A DNA stretch of 35,294 nt, from positions 1 to 35,294 of the forward strand of contig JAFEAV010000067.1 of assembly GCA_018266215.1 (NCBI GenBank). The letters are read 5' to 3'. The notes beneath the pieces were generated by a model that was not told where the DNA came from, searched no databases, and worked only from the letters and a program-made list of their open reading frames with translations. Made by a program: the position numbers and the translations under genes. Source of the stretch: Cyanobacteria bacterium SZAS LIN-3. GTDB lineage: Bacteria; Cyanobacteriota; Vampirovibrionia; Obscuribacterales; Obscuribacteraceae. Below, one piece after another: positions 16,301-23,862 of this stretch (its first letter is position 1; the number at the start of each line of letters is the position of its first letter).

Positions 16301-17228
16301 CGACCGGAGGCAAAGCATTTATCGGAGCACCCTGCGGTCCGGCGGGAGGCACCGCCGGCGACACCGGCTTTTCGGCACCGGCAGCACCCGAACCAATAGC
16401 TTTGTTGGCACCGTTACCACCGATGACAGGCGCGCCGGCAGGGCCACCGGGCCCAATAGCGCCGAATGGTTGGGTTATATTCTGGCCGTTTCCATGCGGG
16501 TCCGAGGCATTGGAGACGACATCCATGGCGATGGGCTGAATCTTATTCGGGCCGGTACTGGACATCTGTTGCAGCAGATGTTTGCCACTAATTTCCTGCT
16601 GCGCGTAATAACTGTTTGTGTCCCCACCGATTACTCCGGCCCCGCCGGCGGGCATAATCAGCCCCTGTTGCTGGATCGGTGCTTTCACAACCGGCCAGGC
16701 GGCCTTGACCATCTGCACATAGTTGGGGGCGCTGCCACCCGGACCCAGTGACACCCGATAATCCTCGACCCTGTTTGAGTCCTGCTGGTTTAAAACCTGC
16801 CAGATCGGAAGCAACCGGTTAAAAGACTCTCTAACGATGCCGGGCTCCATCGAGCCGGTGCACTGATACTTGTGCGAACCCTGCGCCTCAAGCGCTTCCT
16901 GACCGTATACAACCAGACAAATCTGCGGGCTTTCGACCAGGAAACACCATTCATCCGGGGGATCGTTACGTTCTTCCGAAAAATAGCCGACAAAAGTCGA
17001 TTCGCGCACCAGTGTGCCGTATTCCCGACCGGGCGGCAGAAGGCGCGAAACGGCCTGCCTGCTCCAGTAAACGATGACGGGCGAGAGGCGCTCCTCAATG
17101 GTCAGGCGTTCAACCTGTCTGATAAAAGGTAAAAATGCCTCGGGCGGCAAAATACTGAGGGGCAGCGCGCCCTGACCGGACTGCTGCACCAGCATCATCT
17201 GCAGTTGTATGCGGCCGGACTCGCCCAT
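13362..17228 (-). CDS. GAF-GAF-GAF-GGDEF protein with degenerate HD-GYP domain
   Basis: This 1288-residue signalling protein has no membrane helix. The N-terminal 190 residues form a globular unit, with VIVYWSRQAVSRLLPPGREY and ICLVVYGQEAL strands reminiscent of the DICT sensory domain (an inference). A Pro/Gly/Asn-rich linker spans about 190-360. Three GAF-like domains follow (about 360-540, 550-700, 710-905). A GGDEF domain ends with GGEEF at 972-976, and an intact inhibitory RxxD (REID) sits five residues ahead, so diguanylate cyclase activity is likely. The C-terminal HD-GYP-like domain keeps WDGSGYP (about 1215-1221) but HD is replaced by CN (1158-1159), and HHE by YKE. It is therefore probably not a c-di-GMP phosphodiesterase. 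The ATG has a nearby TTAGGT. A terminator follows at 13301-13324. Confidence 0.9.
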   Translation of the reverse strand: MGESGRIQLQMMLVQQSGQGALPLSILPPEAFLPFIRQVERLTIEERLSPVIVYWSRQAVSRLLPPGREYGTLVRESTFVGYFSEERNDPPDEWCFLVESPQICLVVYGQEALEAQGSHKYQCTGSMEPGIVRESFNRLLPIWQVLNQQDSNRVEDYRVSLGPGGSAPNYVQMVKAAWPVVKAPIQQQGLIMPAGGAGVIGGDTNSYYAQQEISGKHLLQQMSSTGPNKIQPIAMDVVSNASDPHGNGQNITQPFGAIGPGGPAGAPVIGGNGANKAIGSGAAGAEKPVSPAVPPAGPQGAPINALPPVEPSEMLNPVVSSGSNGDNSKKNAGKNTKSDASAPAAPSENTDAKNLIPPAAQAIISDIIGQLRHSSDLNSILQYAIETLTNGLGADRGLIWKVVGDQLAVTNEFSIIGNTCFVDNQLNSQESMSIVLEFLSRFPDESGAGVISIPDTAQDTDLHKMSRTLSSLLELGEVRGRLMVQLRSRGIFSGFLELQQCGKPREWSTEDAVILQKVAEMLSVVVQQSFDQSKIEMDAQEMKLINEIASLFRESKGETSRDSLVKSVLLVADHMGFIKSQIYLFNPDLVTLEPQIGEDEESAVDLSNKDNPFVAVFESGRGKVVNMEYSRKGDPFFKHDMALVLPLISEGTRLGVIGLWRRQPKRPQFRPQDRELGLTIAGHLSNVIRADQAVQQIRADQAREALINKVSVEIKRSLKEADQISDTLVKSVREYFGLDLCVVSQYSETSNESIKCKYTGNEEEFPPPAPPVLSGEVGEVKLEPPKPKAQVFADLIFCGSEEQLRDGQTVFIPADELRMRLGADFAGPEWSNRSVICVPLGQGNNFKAVLLMVAKDRTRPFPDKDMRMVIDMADRVGVVISHSELFATVERQAVTDPMTGLFNRRYFEEQLSKEIDRFQRFGHPFSFIIVDLDYLKKINDTKGHHVGDAAIIHTGNVVRRSVREIDTVGRFGGEEFVVLLPETDLKWAKMVAERICAAIREKAVDGAGIVTGSVGVATFPHDSDQKDRLFELADQALFLAKHRGRNQVCTVTEDLMPTLADGGEEKLRDAMKQDIRMGPVTEIAVPSLEDSIPTFDVELIKEKGLLGMLSQLISAVEERSSYGPERSSRAYSYANRIAQSLHLTKDHTEVVSLAAVLCNLGKMAVPEEVLKKPDPLSEEDRVYINQVPHAGAKFLEPAKVLGKIAGIVEAYKEHWDGSGYPNGLKGDVIPIEARIVSLVDAYTAMTSERPYRKCIDHEQAIRLIQDGAGREWDPRLVKIFVGLLNKEK

Positions 17229-17448
17229 TGTTACCTAACTTTTTACGTGAAGACAGCTGTCAAGCAAATTTACGCCCGATAAATACACGATTTAGTAAGG
17301 CATACGAAAGGGTTTCCTCGACATTAGATACCACTGCAATGAGGCACCTAATCTCCTAAATAAAGACTATAACGGCAATGTTACCCTTTACATCACTTCT
17401 CTTGAACGTCTATGTAGTGCCGTTGCATGCTAACATTCATTTTCAACC

Positions 17449-17463
17449 GCCCCGATCAGGGGC
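17449..17463. repeat. Small GC hairpin upstream of the methyltransferase
   Basis: GCCCC (17449-17453) and GGGGC (17459-17463) pair with a five-base loop. There is no T-run, so a terminator is unlikely. It lies about 40 bases before the TTG start and could affect translation. Otherwise the 277-base gap at 17229-17505 shows nothing clear. Confidence 0.35.
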
Positions 17464-17505
17464 TAGAACGGCCAAGCAAGGCCAACGACGAGGCTCATTC
17501 CAATT

Positions 17506-18198
17506 TTGCAAGCGGAAAATAGACAAGAAAAGAATGCCTGCCAGAGCCCACAAGCTCAGGTTCAAAGCGCATACGAAGGCAACATAGAATTTTGGGAACG
17601 GGCCTGGAACATGGTCAAAGTGCCCTATACCCAGCTGCCAAGTCTCTCCTATATCCCGCGCATTCCGGAAGTTTTGCAGACAAAAAACGTTAAGCGGGTG
17701 CTGGACCTGGGCTGCGGCTCCGGCTGGCTCTCGGTTTATCTGGCCCGCCAGGGCTTTGAGGTCGTGGGCATAGATGTTTCGGCCCAGGCCATTTCACTGG
17801 CTGAAACCTGGGCACTGCAAGAAGATTTGAAAATTGCCTTTTCGGTGGGCGATATCGCCGATTTGCCCTATGAAGCCGGCAGTTTCGACGCCATTGTGGC
17901 CAATTCAATTTTCGAGCATTTCCCCCTGGAATCGGCCCGCGCCATGGCCAACCGGGTGCATGAGATTTTGACCGATGACGGTATTTTCATTGGTTGCTTT
18001 GATGAAGTAGGCGGCGGCCCGGGCGAATATTTCAGCCTGGAAGACGGCACCCACGTTTATACCGACAAAGCGCGCAAAGGTATGCTGCTCAGGCGTTACA
18101 GCGCCGAGGAGTTGGCCTCTCTCTTCGGCCACTTCAAAACTATGACCAGCGAACCGGTGGACGCCGGCTCGACTTTTCTAGTGGCCAGCAAAAGTTAG
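17506..18198 (+). CDS. Class I SAM-dependent methyltransferase
   Basis: The 230-residue product carries the Rossmann methyltransferase motifs: motif I LDLGCGSGWLSVYLA (66-80), an acidic end of strand two at VVGID (86-90), and SFDAIVANSIFEHFP later. Motif I glycine residues bind S-adenosylmethionine. The substrate cannot be told; similar small proteins methylate small molecules, quinones or lipids. The frame starts at a TTG (17506-17508). The segment YEGNIEFWERAWNMVKVPYT before the first ATG (17611) looks conserved in character, so a start upstream of that ATG is favoured. It converges on potD with eight bases between stops. No partner gene lies beside it. Confidence 0.85.
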   Translation: MQAENRQEKNACQSPQAQVQSAYEGNIEFWERAWNMVKVPYTQLPSLSYIPRIPEVLQTKNVKRVLDLGCGSGWLSVYLARQGFEVVGIDVSAQAISLAETWALQEDLKIAFSVGDIADLPYEAGSFDAIVANSIFEHFPLESARAMANRVHEILTDDGIFIGCFDEVGGGPGEYFSLEDGTHVYTDKARKGMLLRRYSAEELASLFGHFKTMTSEPVDAGSTFLVASKS

Positions 18199-18206
18199 CT
18201 TTCAAC

Positions 18207-19358
18207 TCACGAACACTTGAGTTCGGTCCACATGCGATCGTAATAGAAGAGCGCCTCGCCGACGTCGCCGATGTCTTCGCAGCGTGCCAGGACCTTCTCG
18301 CCCGGGTAGAGATGCGGGTCTGAAGCCAGTTCCGGCTGCACTTTTTTGAAAGCCTTTTCATTGGCCGTGGCATAATGCGTAAAATTAGCGCAGGCGGCGG
18401 CCACGTCAGGCTCAAGCATGTAGCTTATCCAGAGATAGGCAAACTCACGGTGTGGGGCGGTTTTGGGAATGCAAAAGTTGTCGGTCCAGATAGAGCAGCC
18501 GTCGGTGGGAATGGCATAGCGCAATTTAGTGTTTTCACGTCTGGCCTGGTAGCAATCACCGCTGTAAACCTGCGACAGGAAGGAATCTCCGGAGGCCAGC
18601 TCGACGATCACCTGGTCGGAGGTGTAACACATGACCAGTTGTTTTTGTTCTTTCAGCAGATCCGTAGCCGATTTGATCAAAGAATGTTCACGGGTATTGT
18701 AAGAATGCCCCTGCATCTTCAAGGCCGTGCCAATCACCTCGCGCGCATCTTCCAGCATGGTCAAGCGGCCCTTAAAAGCCCTGTCCCAGAGTATGTCCCA
18801 GGATAATTCAAGACCGCCGGCGCGATCGCTTGTGCGGGCGGCGGCACCACGTATCCGCTCCATCTCATCAAGATTAAAGCCGATGCCGGTTGTGCCCCAG
18901 GTATAGGGCACACTGACGTGCAGGCCGGGATCATAATTGGTACTCTGGAAACGCGGCAAAAGATTGTCCAGCCCCTTAATCCGGTCATGTTCAAGGGCAC
19001 TCAAAATGTCCAGTTTTTTCAGTTGCTTGACCATATAACTGGAGGGGACAATGACATCGTATCTGGTGCCACCGGCCTGCAATTTAGCAAGCAGCGCTTC
19101 ATTGGAGGCAAAAGTATCCTGCACCACCCGGATTTTGTAGCGTCGCTCAAACTCCGAGATAGCGTCAGGATGCAGATAGTCAGCCCAATTGAGAATGTTT
19201 ACCTGACGCTCGCCGTCGTCCGTGCCGGCAGCGCAACCGCCGAGGAGAAAAGTGCAGGCGCCACCAATAGCAGTGCCAAGAGCAGAACCAATGAAGGACC
19301 TGCGAGAAAGGACAGTCCCTTGCTTCTCAGCTTCAATTTCCTCAGCGGGTAACGGCAT
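18207..19358 (-). CDS. potD: Polyamine-type ABC substrate-binding lipoprotein, Tat-exported
   Basis: The product (383 residues from the ATG at 19358) resembles PotD. An N-terminal twin-arginine motif LSRRSFIGSALG (17-28) and a lipobox LGGC (Cys42) show export through Tat as a lipoprotein. The mature start VNILNWADYLHPDAISEFER is characteristic of the spermidine/putrescine family, as is YDVIVPSSYMVKQL. It would bind polyamines outside the membrane. The ATG is preferred over a GTG at 19370 because a GTGAGG sits just before it. It overlaps potA by 17 bases and is the last gene of a pucR-potA-potD group. No potB/potC permease genes are visible, so it must work with permeases encoded elsewhere. 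Substrate is inferred from the family. Confidence 0.85.
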   Translation of the reverse strand: MPLPAEEIEAEKQGTVLSRRSFIGSALGTAIGGACTFLLGGCAAGTDDGERQVNILNWADYLHPDAISEFERRYKIRVVQDTFASNEALLAKLQAGGTRYDVIVPSSYMVKQLKKLDILSALEHDRIKGLDNLLPRFQSTNYDPGLHVSVPYTWGTTGIGFNLDEMERIRGAAARTSDRAGGLELSWDILWDRAFKGRLTMLEDAREVIGTALKMQGHSYNTREHSLIKSATDLLKEQKQLVMCYTSDQVIVELASGDSFLSQVYSGDCYQARRENTKLRYAIPTDGCSIWTDNFCIPKTAPHREFAYLWISYMLEPDVAAACANFTHYATANEKAFKKVQPELASDPHLYPGEKVLARCEDIGDVGEALFYYDRMWTELKCS

Positions 19359-20562
19359 GCAGAACCTCACCGGCGGAAGGTTCCTGACTGGCGGAACCGT
19401 CTCTCAAAAGACGCAGATCGCCGGGCGGCAAATAGATTTTCAATTCGGAAGCAGCGCTTATTAATGGCAGATTTTCGGCCGCCACCGTAGCGCGCACAAT
19501 CATGCCGCCGACGTTCAAACGCAGATCGGCCAAACTGCCCTGATATGAGCTTGATTCCAGGCGGCACGAAAGAACATTAGTGCTGCCGTCGGCATCGCCG
19601 GCGGTCAGCCCCTCCTTTTTCTGCAATATCGCTCCCGCCACCACAGGCAGTACCGCCTCCGGCTTGATGCAAAGCTCCACCGCGGCACCGACAGGGGGGA
19701 CCGTCGCCCCTTCGCCCAGCCTGCAGCGCACGGCCCCGGCCGGACTGAGGCCTTCGACGGCGTCCAGCTCCACCACAATCGACTGACCGCCCTCGTCGCT
19801 TGCCAGGGACAGGACTTTGCCGCCCATAACATTGGATCGACCAATAAATCTGGCCACAAAGGCCGTTTGCGGGGTGGAATAAATCTCCAGTGGATTACCT
19901 ATCTGCTCAATCTTGCCGTGATTAAAAACAGCAACGGAGGAAGAGAGGGCCAGGGCCTCACTTTGATCATGGGTAACCATGACAAAAGTAATATTCAACT
20001 CGCGTTGCAGTCGCGATAATTCTTCCTGCATTTCCTCCCGTATCTGCACGTCCAGGGCCGACAGAGGCTCATCCAGGAGCAGGACCACCGGTCGCATGAC
20101 CAGGGCCCGCGCCAGCGCCACACGCTGCTGCTGACCGCCGGAGAGCTGAGCCGGAAGGCGATCGCCAAAGCTGCCCAGGCGCACGGTCGCCAGGGACTCC
20201 TTGCTGCGGGCAAGTATTTCAGCGGCGTTGAGCCCGCCTCTGGCGCGCAGGCCGAAGGCTACATTTTCCAGAACCGATAAATGAGGGAAAAGAGCGTAGC
20301 TCTGGAAGACCATATTTACCGGTCGCTTATTGGGCGGCACGCCGTTCATCAAACGGCCGGCGATGAGAACATTACCGCTGGTGGCCGATTCAAATCCGGC
20401 GAAGATGCGCAGCATGGTCGTCTTGCCGCAGCCGGAGGGACCGAGGAAGCTGTAAAATTCCCCACCCTTAACAGCCAGACTGATATCGGCCAGCGCGTGA
20501 TTTTTGGCGCCGTCAAATCTCTTGCACACATCTTGTGCTTCTAGGGCAAAGGCCTCGGACAT
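19342..20562 (-). CDS. potA: Polyamine-type ABC transporter ATPase
   Basis: The 406-residue protein is a complete ABC ATPase: Walker A GPSGCGKTT, Q-loop NMVFQSYALFPHL, signature LSGGQQQRVALARAL, Walker B VVLLLDEPLSALD, and the switch histidine in VMVTHDQSEA. The last 170 residues form the TOBE-type regulatory region seen in PotA/MalK importers. It would energise import through the PotD lipoprotein encoded downstream, with which it overlaps by 17 bases. It lies 35 bases after the PucR-type gene on the same strand. The permeases are not beside it. Whether the substrate is spermidine or putrescine cannot be read from the sequence. Confidence 0.88.
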   Translation of the reverse strand: MSEAFALEAQDVCKRFDGAKNHALADISLAVKGGEFYSFLGPSGCGKTTMLRIFAGFESATSGNVLIAGRLMNGVPPNKRPVNMVFQSYALFPHLSVLENVAFGLRARGGLNAAEILARSKESLATVRLGSFGDRLPAQLSGGQQQRVALARALVMRPVVLLLDEPLSALDVQIREEMQEELSRLQRELNITFVMVTHDQSEALALSSSVAVFNHGKIEQIGNPLEIYSTPQTAFVARFIGRSNVMGGKVLSLASDEGGQSIVVELDAVEGLSPAGAVRCRLGEGATVPPVGAAVELCIKPEAVLPVVAGAILQKKEGLTAGDADGSTNVLSCRLESSSYQGSLADLRLNVGGMIVRATVAAENLPLISAASELKIYLPPGDLRLLRDGSASQEPSAGEVLHAVTR

Positions 20563-20597
20563 GGACAGCGACTCTCCGCGAATATGCAGACTGGGAC

Positions 20598-22298
20598 TTA
20601 ACGTTTCTTGAGACCGACCTTCATGTCGCGGATCAGAAAAGCAACCTGCAGGTTGAGGAGCACTTCCTGCGAATCGATATCGACCTTCAAAATATCAGCT
20701 ATCTGCTCCAGCCGATAGCGCAAAGTATGCCTGTGGATAAAAAGGGCGCGGGCAGTGGAGTTCAGATTAGCGCCGTGCTCCAGATAGACCCGTAAACTGT
20801 CGACCAGTTCAGACTCCCATTCCTCGTCATAGGCCTCCAGCGGACTGAGATTTTCCTCCAGGAACAGATCCAGTTCGGGATGATCGATGACCAGATAGAG
20901 AAGACGCTTGACGCCAAGCTCCTGATAGCTGAGCTGGAAGTCGCCGCCTTCATTGATCATGGACCCGATAACCAGAGCCTGTCGGGCCTCACCGTAGGCG
21001 TCGGGCAGATCAAGAACGGTGTCTATCAAACGCGCCGAGCCCAGGCGCACATTGACGCCGGGGTTGAGCTCTTTGATTTTATTGACGATATTCTGGGCCA
21101 GCTCCCCCCATGGGGCCGTAGTCTTGGCGTGATAGGGCACAACAAAAGCACGCATGCCTTCGGCTTCGCAGGATATAAATCCCTCGTCGGGATAAGTAAC
21201 CACCGGTGATGCCGGTTTAACATCATCGGGATAGGTCGCGTCGACGGCAAAGACAAAAAAACCATCGCAGAGGTCAAAGCCAAAGTGCCGGTCCAGTCGC
21301 TCTTGATCGGCGGCGGAGAGGGCGCGACCAGAGAGCAAATCCTTGAGCAGGCTCTTCTGGGTGACACTGAAAGAAGGCACGTCCTTGAGACGATGACTGA
21401 AGTCGACCTTACAGGCAAGAGCCAGGGGGTGCATGTATTCGGACAGTGTGGAAAGGTCATCCTGGGGTCGGATCATGACCGAAACATAGCCGACAATCAC
21501 TTCGCTGAGCGGTACGGGGAAGACTAAGCGGCGGCCCAGTTTTACCGGGCTCATATGGACATCGAGATTAACTTCGGCCAGGGGACTGGTGGCAGGCGAC
21601 AGTTGCTCCATGCTCTTCTTATAAGCGCGCAGCGAATTTATGCCTTCCTCGGTCAGATGCTTTTGCTGATTAGCCGGGGTGACGCCCATATTGCGCGAAG
21701 CCAGTTCTTTAAATTCGGCGGTTTCCACAACCAACGGTCTGTTGAGCCAGGAAGAGGCGGTCTCGATCAAACCTTCCAGACCCTCCTCCAGGACAATGCT
21801 GAGCATAATAGAATAGAGCCGCGCGGCCGAGAGCTTGAGCTCGCGCAGAAAGACAAAGCGCAGGTCCTCAATCACCTGAGCCGGATCACCATAGCTCGGC
21901 ACCACGATTAGTGGCACTGACGCTTCGGTGCAGCGCTTGAGCAAACGTTTCACCCCGGCATCGCTGAGCGAAGCAGTGCGGACCGCCTCCGGCTCGGTGC
22001 CGCCCAGAGCGGTGCCGCCGGCGGCCAGACTGACAGTACCCTGGGCAATGTCGGGAGTGCCCTTGACTAGCACCAGGGCGGATAACTGCGACAGGACGGC
22101 AATTTCACCAGGGGTAAGGGCATCAGATCTCGTGACAACCATGCTGCCCGGGCGCGGGGTCAGACCGACGCTGACCACAACCTGGCTGACAGGCTCAGCC
22201 AGAAGATTCTCGCCAAAGAGCACCTGAGCCTCGGCCAGGGCATCGGAGGCAAGCAATTGCTTCACTGTCGGCTGGATAGAGTAGGGAGCCTGTGACAT
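20598..22298 (-). CDS. PucR-family transcriptional regulator
   Basis: The product (566 residues from the ATG at 22298) has the PucR layout. An N-terminal PucR domain covers roughly residues 5-130 (SDALAEAQVLFGENLLAEPV). A middle region holds GAF/GGDEF-like folds. The C-terminal helix-turn-helix of about 60 residues reads LEHGANLNSTARALFIHRHT followed by LRYRLEQIADIL, the HTH_30 signature. Relatives control purine or amino-acid catabolism, using a small-molecule ligand. Lying upstream of potA-potD on the same strand, it probably regulates that importer, perhaps sensing polyamines or a nitrogen source (inference). A TAATAT box sits very close to the ATG and there is no clear ribosome binding site, so a leaderless start is possible but uncertain. 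Confidence 0.85.
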   Translation of the reverse strand: MSQAPYSIQPTVKQLLASDALAEAQVLFGENLLAEPVSQVVVSVGLTPRPGSMVVTRSDALTPGEIAVLSQLSALVLVKGTPDIAQGTVSLAAGGTALGGTEPEAVRTASLSDAGVKRLLKRCTEASVPLIVVPSYGDPAQVIEDLRFVFLRELKLSAARLYSIMLSIVLEEGLEGLIETASSWLNRPLVVETAEFKELASRNMGVTPANQQKHLTEEGINSLRAYKKSMEQLSPATSPLAEVNLDVHMSPVKLGRRLVFPVPLSEVIVGYVSVMIRPQDDLSTLSEYMHPLALACKVDFSHRLKDVPSFSVTQKSLLKDLLSGRALSAADQERLDRHFGFDLCDGFFVFAVDATYPDDVKPASPVVTYPDEGFISCEAEGMRAFVVPYHAKTTAPWGELAQNIVNKIKELNPGVNVRLGSARLIDTVLDLPDAYGEARQALVIGSMINEGGDFQLSYQELGVKRLLYLVIDHPELDLFLEENLSPLEAYDEEWESELVDSLRVYLEHGANLNSTARALFIHRHTLRYRLEQIADILKVDIDSQEVLLNLQVAFLIRDMKVGLKKR

Positions 22299-22420
22299 AT
22301 CCAATATATTAGCGCGGCTTCAGTACTCTTGAAACAACACATTAGGTGGTGATAACATTCCCGGCTTGGAAGCCTCTATCTGGATTTTCGATTAGTTAAA
22401 TAGACTAGGAGGACGACGCA

Positions 22421-22804
22421 ATGAACCGAGCTGAGCTAATCAGCCACATTTCCGAACTTACAGGCCAGACAAAAACTGAAGTCGGAACCACAATGACCGC
22501 CATTATTCACTCCATTACCGGAGCCATGAGCAAGGGCGAAAAGGTAACCCTCGTAGGATTCGGCACATTCGAGCGCCGCAACCGTCAGGCCAGAACGGGT
22601 CGCAACCCGCGTACCCTCGCTCCCCTGCGCATCCCCTCGAGCAAAGTCCCCGCCTTCCGCGCCGGACAGGAGCTCAAGGATGTGATCGACGGCCGCGCCC
22701 GGCAGAAAGCCTGGGAACATGCCAAACCCGCTCATAAGGCCGCTGCTAAGAAAGCCGCTCCCAAAAAGCCGGCTCACAAATCAGCCAAAGGCAAAAAGCG
22801 CTAA
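22421..22804 (+). CDS. HU-type DNA-binding protein with lysine/alanine-rich tail
   Basis: The 127-residue product is an HU/IHF family nucleoid protein. The dimerisation helices come first (MNRAELISHISELTGQTKTE). The signature VGFGTFERRNRQARTGRNP (about 45-63) and the DNA-binding arm with the invariant RNP follow. Residues 95-127 are an added basic tail of lysine, alanine and proline, with PAKKA-like repeats, absent from E. coli HU. Such tails, as in mycobacterial HupB and some Deinococcus HU, compact DNA more tightly, but that is family knowledge. A strong AGGAGG precedes the ATG. A UUCG-loop terminator at 22832-22867 ends it, so it is monocistronic. Confidence 0.93.
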   Translation: MNRAELISHISELTGQTKTEVGTTMTAIIHSITGAMSKGEKVTLVGFGTFERRNRQARTGRNPRTLAPLRIPSSKVPAFRAGQELKDVIDGRARQKAWEHAKPAHKAAAKKAAPKKPAHKSAKGKKR

Positions 22805-22831
22805 GCCCTGAAGACTTAGACAAAAAGATAG

Positions 22832-22867
22832 GGTCCGGGAGGTTCGCCTCACCGGACTCTTTTTTTC
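22832..22867 (+). terminator. Intrinsic terminator of the HU gene
   Basis: GTCCGG pairs with CCGGAC (22833-22838 and 22852-22857), then GAGG with CCTC, closing on a TTCG tetraloop at 22843-22846 with one bulged A. A run of seven T follows from 22860 to 22866. It is a textbook rho-independent terminator. Confidence 0.9.
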
Positions 22868-23244
22868 CTCTAATTCGCCTCGATATTTCAGTACTAAAGA
22901 CAGTGCCGGGGGCGGTGCCGAAATGGAGCAAGCGGCAGTATCAAATTTGGTGACAGAAGCCGGGCCCACCCCACACCATTAGTAGTATCATTGGATATAC
23001 GCCCGGGAGATAGAAAGATAAAAACTCGTCTGACGGAAAGATTTTCCCCCCTGACCTATTGAGCTTTTCAGCAGCGAGAGTAAACTAATAAATAATTCAT
23101 TCTCGTCCGGCGATTTCAGATCGCAAATCGCAACTTCAGCAGCAAATTCTTCTCTTTCAACTTCGCAATTTTCAGACCCGATTTTCGTAGTTCATCAACT
23201 CCATTTTTTTACTTAAATACGCCGCCTAGAAACGAGCCAAACAT
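22868..23244. other. Intergenic region 22868-23244
   Basis: This 377-base gap has no convincing gene. It contains a 7-bp hairpin GCGATTT/AAATCGC at 23110-23131 with an eight-base loop, and AT-rich bases ahead of the small ORF at 23245. A weak TTGAGC/TAAACT pair near 23058-23085 could be a promoter for that ORF. The rest shows nothing I can support. Confidence 0.4.
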
Positions 23245-23418
23245 ATGACGATCAGCACAAACGAACATGGCAAAGCCCTCGACAGAAGACTACTGGGACT
23301 TTTCGAGAGCAAAGCCCTGGAATTTGCCAAATACTCGGAAGAAAATCCGCAGACAGCAGCCATCACATTGATGATTGCCGGTCTCTATAAAGATCTGGCC
23401 GACGTCGTAAAAGGCTGA
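23245..23418 (+). CDS. Small conserved-looking helical protein, 57 aa
   Basis: The ATG at 23245 opens 57 codons ending at a TGA at 23416-23418. The peptide starts MTISTNEHGKALDRRLLGLF and contains ALEFAKYSEENPQTAAITLM; it ends DLADVVKG. The composition (charged and amphipathic helices, no low complexity) looks like a real protein. There is no membrane segment. A strong terminator follows 35 bases downstream, which supports a monocistronic unit. I know no family. A weak ribosome binding site is a caveat. Confidence 0.6.
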   Translation: MTISTNEHGKALDRRLLGLFESKALEFAKYSEENPQTAAITLMIAGLYKDLADVVKG

Positions 23419-23453
23419 GGTCGGAGCCGAATATCAAAGCCAATAGGCCGGAG

Positions 23454-23484
23454 AAGGGGCATGTCGGGGGACAGCCCCTTTTTT
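23454..23484 (+). terminator. Intrinsic terminator after the 57-aa ORF
   Basis: AAGGGGC (23454-23460) pairs with GCCCCTT and the inner TGTC pairs with GACA over a GGGG loop, leaving one bulged A. Six T's follow at about 23479-23484. It supports the reality of the small gene just before it. Confidence 0.85.
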
Positions 23485-23600
23485 GTCGCCTGCCGCCGTT
23501 CCCGACACATTGAGTATTCTTCCCATTTACATCCCTGACGCCCTGAGTTAATCTTTTACTCTTGAAAACTTGCAAACCGGCTACAGGGGTTTGATTGCAA

Positions 23601-23861
23601 ATGGACTATCTCTTTTACGGGTTCTCTTTTTTAGTCGCCGCCTCCCTGCTATTTGCTGTGGCGGAATCGGACCGACTGATGGAGCTGATTAAGCCCAAAG
23701 GTAAAAAATGCCAATCCAACTACTGGGGCGTCTATGAAGGCACCTCCGCCACCGTCTCGGTCGGCGAAGTTGAGGCCAAGGCACCCAACGCCAAACACCG
23801 CAACATCATGGGCAGCGCCACCTATGCCGCGGGCAAGGGCGTACGGATGAGCGGCGGCTAG
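23601..23861 (+). CDS. Small membrane-anchored protein, 86 aa
   Basis: The start is the ATG at 23601 after an AGGGG; a TTG two codons upstream is less likely. An N-terminal hydrophobic helix (DYLFYGFSFLVAASLLFAVA) is followed by a basic, soluble tail with SNYWGVYEGTSATVSVGEVE and a Gly-rich end (ATYAAGKGVRMSGG). One-pass membrane topology is likely with the tail probably cytoplasmic because of the KPKGKK cluster. No domain is recognised. The next gene starts one base after its stop, so the two are probably one operon with the HAD phosphatase. Confidence 0.7.
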   Translation: MDYLFYGFSFLVAASLLFAVAESDRLMELIKPKGKKCQSNYWGVYEGTSATVSVGEVEAKAPNAKHRNIMGSATYAAGKGVRMSGG

Positions 23862-23862
23862 A

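Noticed and set aside
18204..18223. An AACTCA/TGAGTT dyad between the methyltransferase and potD
   Set aside because: It lies partly in the potD coding end and has no T-run, so I do not call it a terminator.
22303..22350. A leaderless promoter for the pucR gene
   Set aside because: The -35 box is too weak to support it beyond a remark.
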